Part shown: positions 5,555 to 6,535 of the stretch, piece after piece | How positions within the stretch are numbered: position 1 is the stretch's first letter | Layout: every line of letters begins with the position of its first letter | DNA from: Proteiniphilum sp. | GTDB lineage: Bacteria; Bacteroidota; Bacteroidia; Bacteroidales; Dysgonomonadaceae | Direction: 5' to 3' | DNA length: 6,535 nt | Assembly: GCA_016649795.1 (NCBI GenBank) | Contig: JAENWZ010000129.1 | Span: 1-6,535 of the forward strand | Notes under the pieces: model-generated | Databases searched by the model: none | The model's input: the letters and a program-made list of their open reading frames with translations, nothing else | What the model was told of the DNA's origin: nothing | Translations under genes and position numbers: made by a program

Positions 5555-6535
5555 TTAACTGTTCAGTAGTTTACTGTCGAGCATCGAGTCCTTGTATCCC
5601 AGAAAATAGAGGATGCCGTCAATCCCCACCGAAGAGAGTGACTGATCAGCCGTTTGCTTCACTTTCGGTTTCGCGTGGAAGGCGATGCCCAGTCCCGCTA
5701 TACCCAGCATGGGGAGGTCATTGGCACCGTCACCCACGGCCACCGTCTGGCGGAGGTCAATTTTCTCCACCTGTGCGATAAGCCGCAGCAGCTCTGCCTT
5801 TCTTTTACCGTCTACGATATCTCCCACGTAGTTGCCGGTGAGCTTCCCCTCCACAATCTCCAGCTCGTTGGCATACATGTAATCAAAACCATATTTCTCT
5901 TTCAGGTGGTTACCAAAGTAGGTGAACCCTCCCGACAAAATGGCGGTCTTGAACCCCACCTTCTGCAATACCTTCACCAGCCTGTCTAGCCCCTCGGTGA
6001 TGGGCAGCTTGTCGGCGATCTCCTTCATCGCGGAGACATCAAGCCCTTTCAATAGCTTCACCCTCTGTCTGAAGCTCTCTTCGAAATCTATTTCACCCTG
6101 CATGGCCAATTCCGTGATCGCTTTCACTTTATCCCCCACACCTGCCCTGACGGCCAGCTCGTCGATCACCTCCGTCTGTATCAGTGTGGAGTCCATGTCG
6201 AAGCAGATGAGACGGCGCATGCGCCTGAACATGCTCTCCTGCTGGAAGGAGATATCGAAGTTGAGGTCGGAAGAGAGCTCCAGGAAAGACTCCTGCATCT
6301 GCTGCCGGTCGATGGGATTACCTCTCACCGACAGCTCTACACACGATTTGGCAGCCCTCTGCTTCTCATCGAGCGGAATACGTCCTGTGAGCCTTACTAT
6401 ATTGTCAATATTGAGGTTCTGTTCCGCAATAATATTGGAGACAGCGGCGATCTGTTTGGCGGTAAGTATCCTCCCCAGCAGCGTGATGATGTACCTGTTC
6501 TTGCCCTGCATCTTCACCCAGTTGGAGTAACGCTC
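5555..6535 (-). CDS. serB: Phosphoserine phosphatase with N-terminal ACT domain, 5' end cut by window edge
   Basis: This HAD-superfamily enzyme hydrolyses O-phosphoserine to serine, the last step of serine synthesis. The frame is open to the right edge; upstream of the GTG at 6517 it still reads ERYSNW, and Bacteroidetes SerB is usually about 410 residues, so roughly 85 N-terminal residues (probably a further ACT domain) lie outside. Counting from codon 6517, residues about 8-90 form an ACT-type regulatory domain beginning RYIITLLGR, and about 100-310 the phosphatase. DMDST at 107-111 carries the nucleophile D107 and acid/base D109. E116, R152, S195 (SGGF), K240, D263 and N266 (GDGAND) follow with exactly the spacing I recall for D11, E20, R56, S99, K144, D167 and N170 of Methanocaldococcus jannaschii phosphoserine phosphatase. 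All catalytic and substrate residues are therefore present. The ACT region suggests amino-acid feedback control, which is family knowledge, not shown here. It heads a leftward unit with the USP-like and solenoid genes. Confidence 0.95.
   Translation of the reverse strand, partial: ERYSNWVKMQGKNRYIITLLGRILTAKQIAAVSNIIAEQNLNIDNIVRLTGRIPLDEKQRAAKSCVELSVRGNPIDRQQMQESFLELSSDLNFDISFQQESMFRRMRRLICFDMDSTLIQTEVIDELAVRAGVGDKVKAITELAMQGEIDFEESFRQRVKLLKGLDVSAMKEIADKLPITEGLDRLVKVLQKVGFKTAILSGGFTYFGNHLKEKYGFDYMYANELEIVEGKLTGNYVGDIVDGKRKAELLRLIAQVEKIDLRQTVAVGDGANDLPMLGIAGLGIAFHAKPKVKQTADQSLSSVGIDGILYFLGYKDSMLDSKLLNS

Noticed and set aside
6515..6517. GTG at the right edge as the serB start
   Set aside because: The frame stays open upstream to the edge with plausible coding sequence, and starting here would leave the protein well short of the family's length in Bacteroidetes.
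5922..6530. A 202-codon plus-strand open frame opposite serB
   Set aside because: It is antisense to a phosphatase with every catalytic residue present, and its Ser/Cys/Leu-rich translation is typical of a shadow frame.

Overview
The window reads as ordinary chromosomal DNA from a Bacteroidota (Bacteroidales) bacterium, perhaps near Proteiniphilum, Petrimonas or Dysgonomonas. This placement is an inference. It rests on the protein styles (a long SerB with ACT domain upstream of the phosphatase, Bacteroidetes-type NadD, a large HEAT/TPR hypothetical protein), on starts preceded by A/T-rich sequence without Shine-Dalgarno motifs, and on an exact Bacteroidetes-type -7 box (TATATTTG) upstream of nadD. 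I see no phage, insertion sequence, CRISPR array, tRNA or rRNA.

Left half, plus strand: nspC (carboxynorspermidine/carboxyspermidine decarboxylase, polyamine synthesis) enters from the left edge, lacking only its first few codons. It is followed by a small GlsB/YeaQ/YmgE-type membrane protein gene. That gene ends in the best terminator of the window, a hairpin with a GAAA tetraloop and seven T's. Then come a probable promoter, a leader of about 110 nt with a small hairpin, and nadD (NAD synthesis).

Right half, minus strand: three tightly packed genes run leftward and look like one transcription unit. They are serB (phosphoserine phosphatase, start beyond the right edge), a 299-residue tandem universal-stress-protein-like protein 23 bp later, and a 739-residue helical-solenoid protein 7 bp after that, with six gapless 34-residue TPRs at its C-terminus. 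This unit converges on nadD across a 74-bp gap without a recognisable terminator.

Three genes have clear housekeeping roles (polyamine, NAD and serine synthesis). The least understood part is the pair downstream of serB. The USP-like protein resembles the cytosolic tail of CPA2 cation/proton antiporters but has no membrane domain, and it is coupled to a large cytoplasmic protein-interaction scaffold. I found no convincing new defence or mobile system. No gene-free stretch exceeds 300 bases; the longest, between the GlsB-like gene and nadD (248 bp), holds the terminator, promoter and leader described here.
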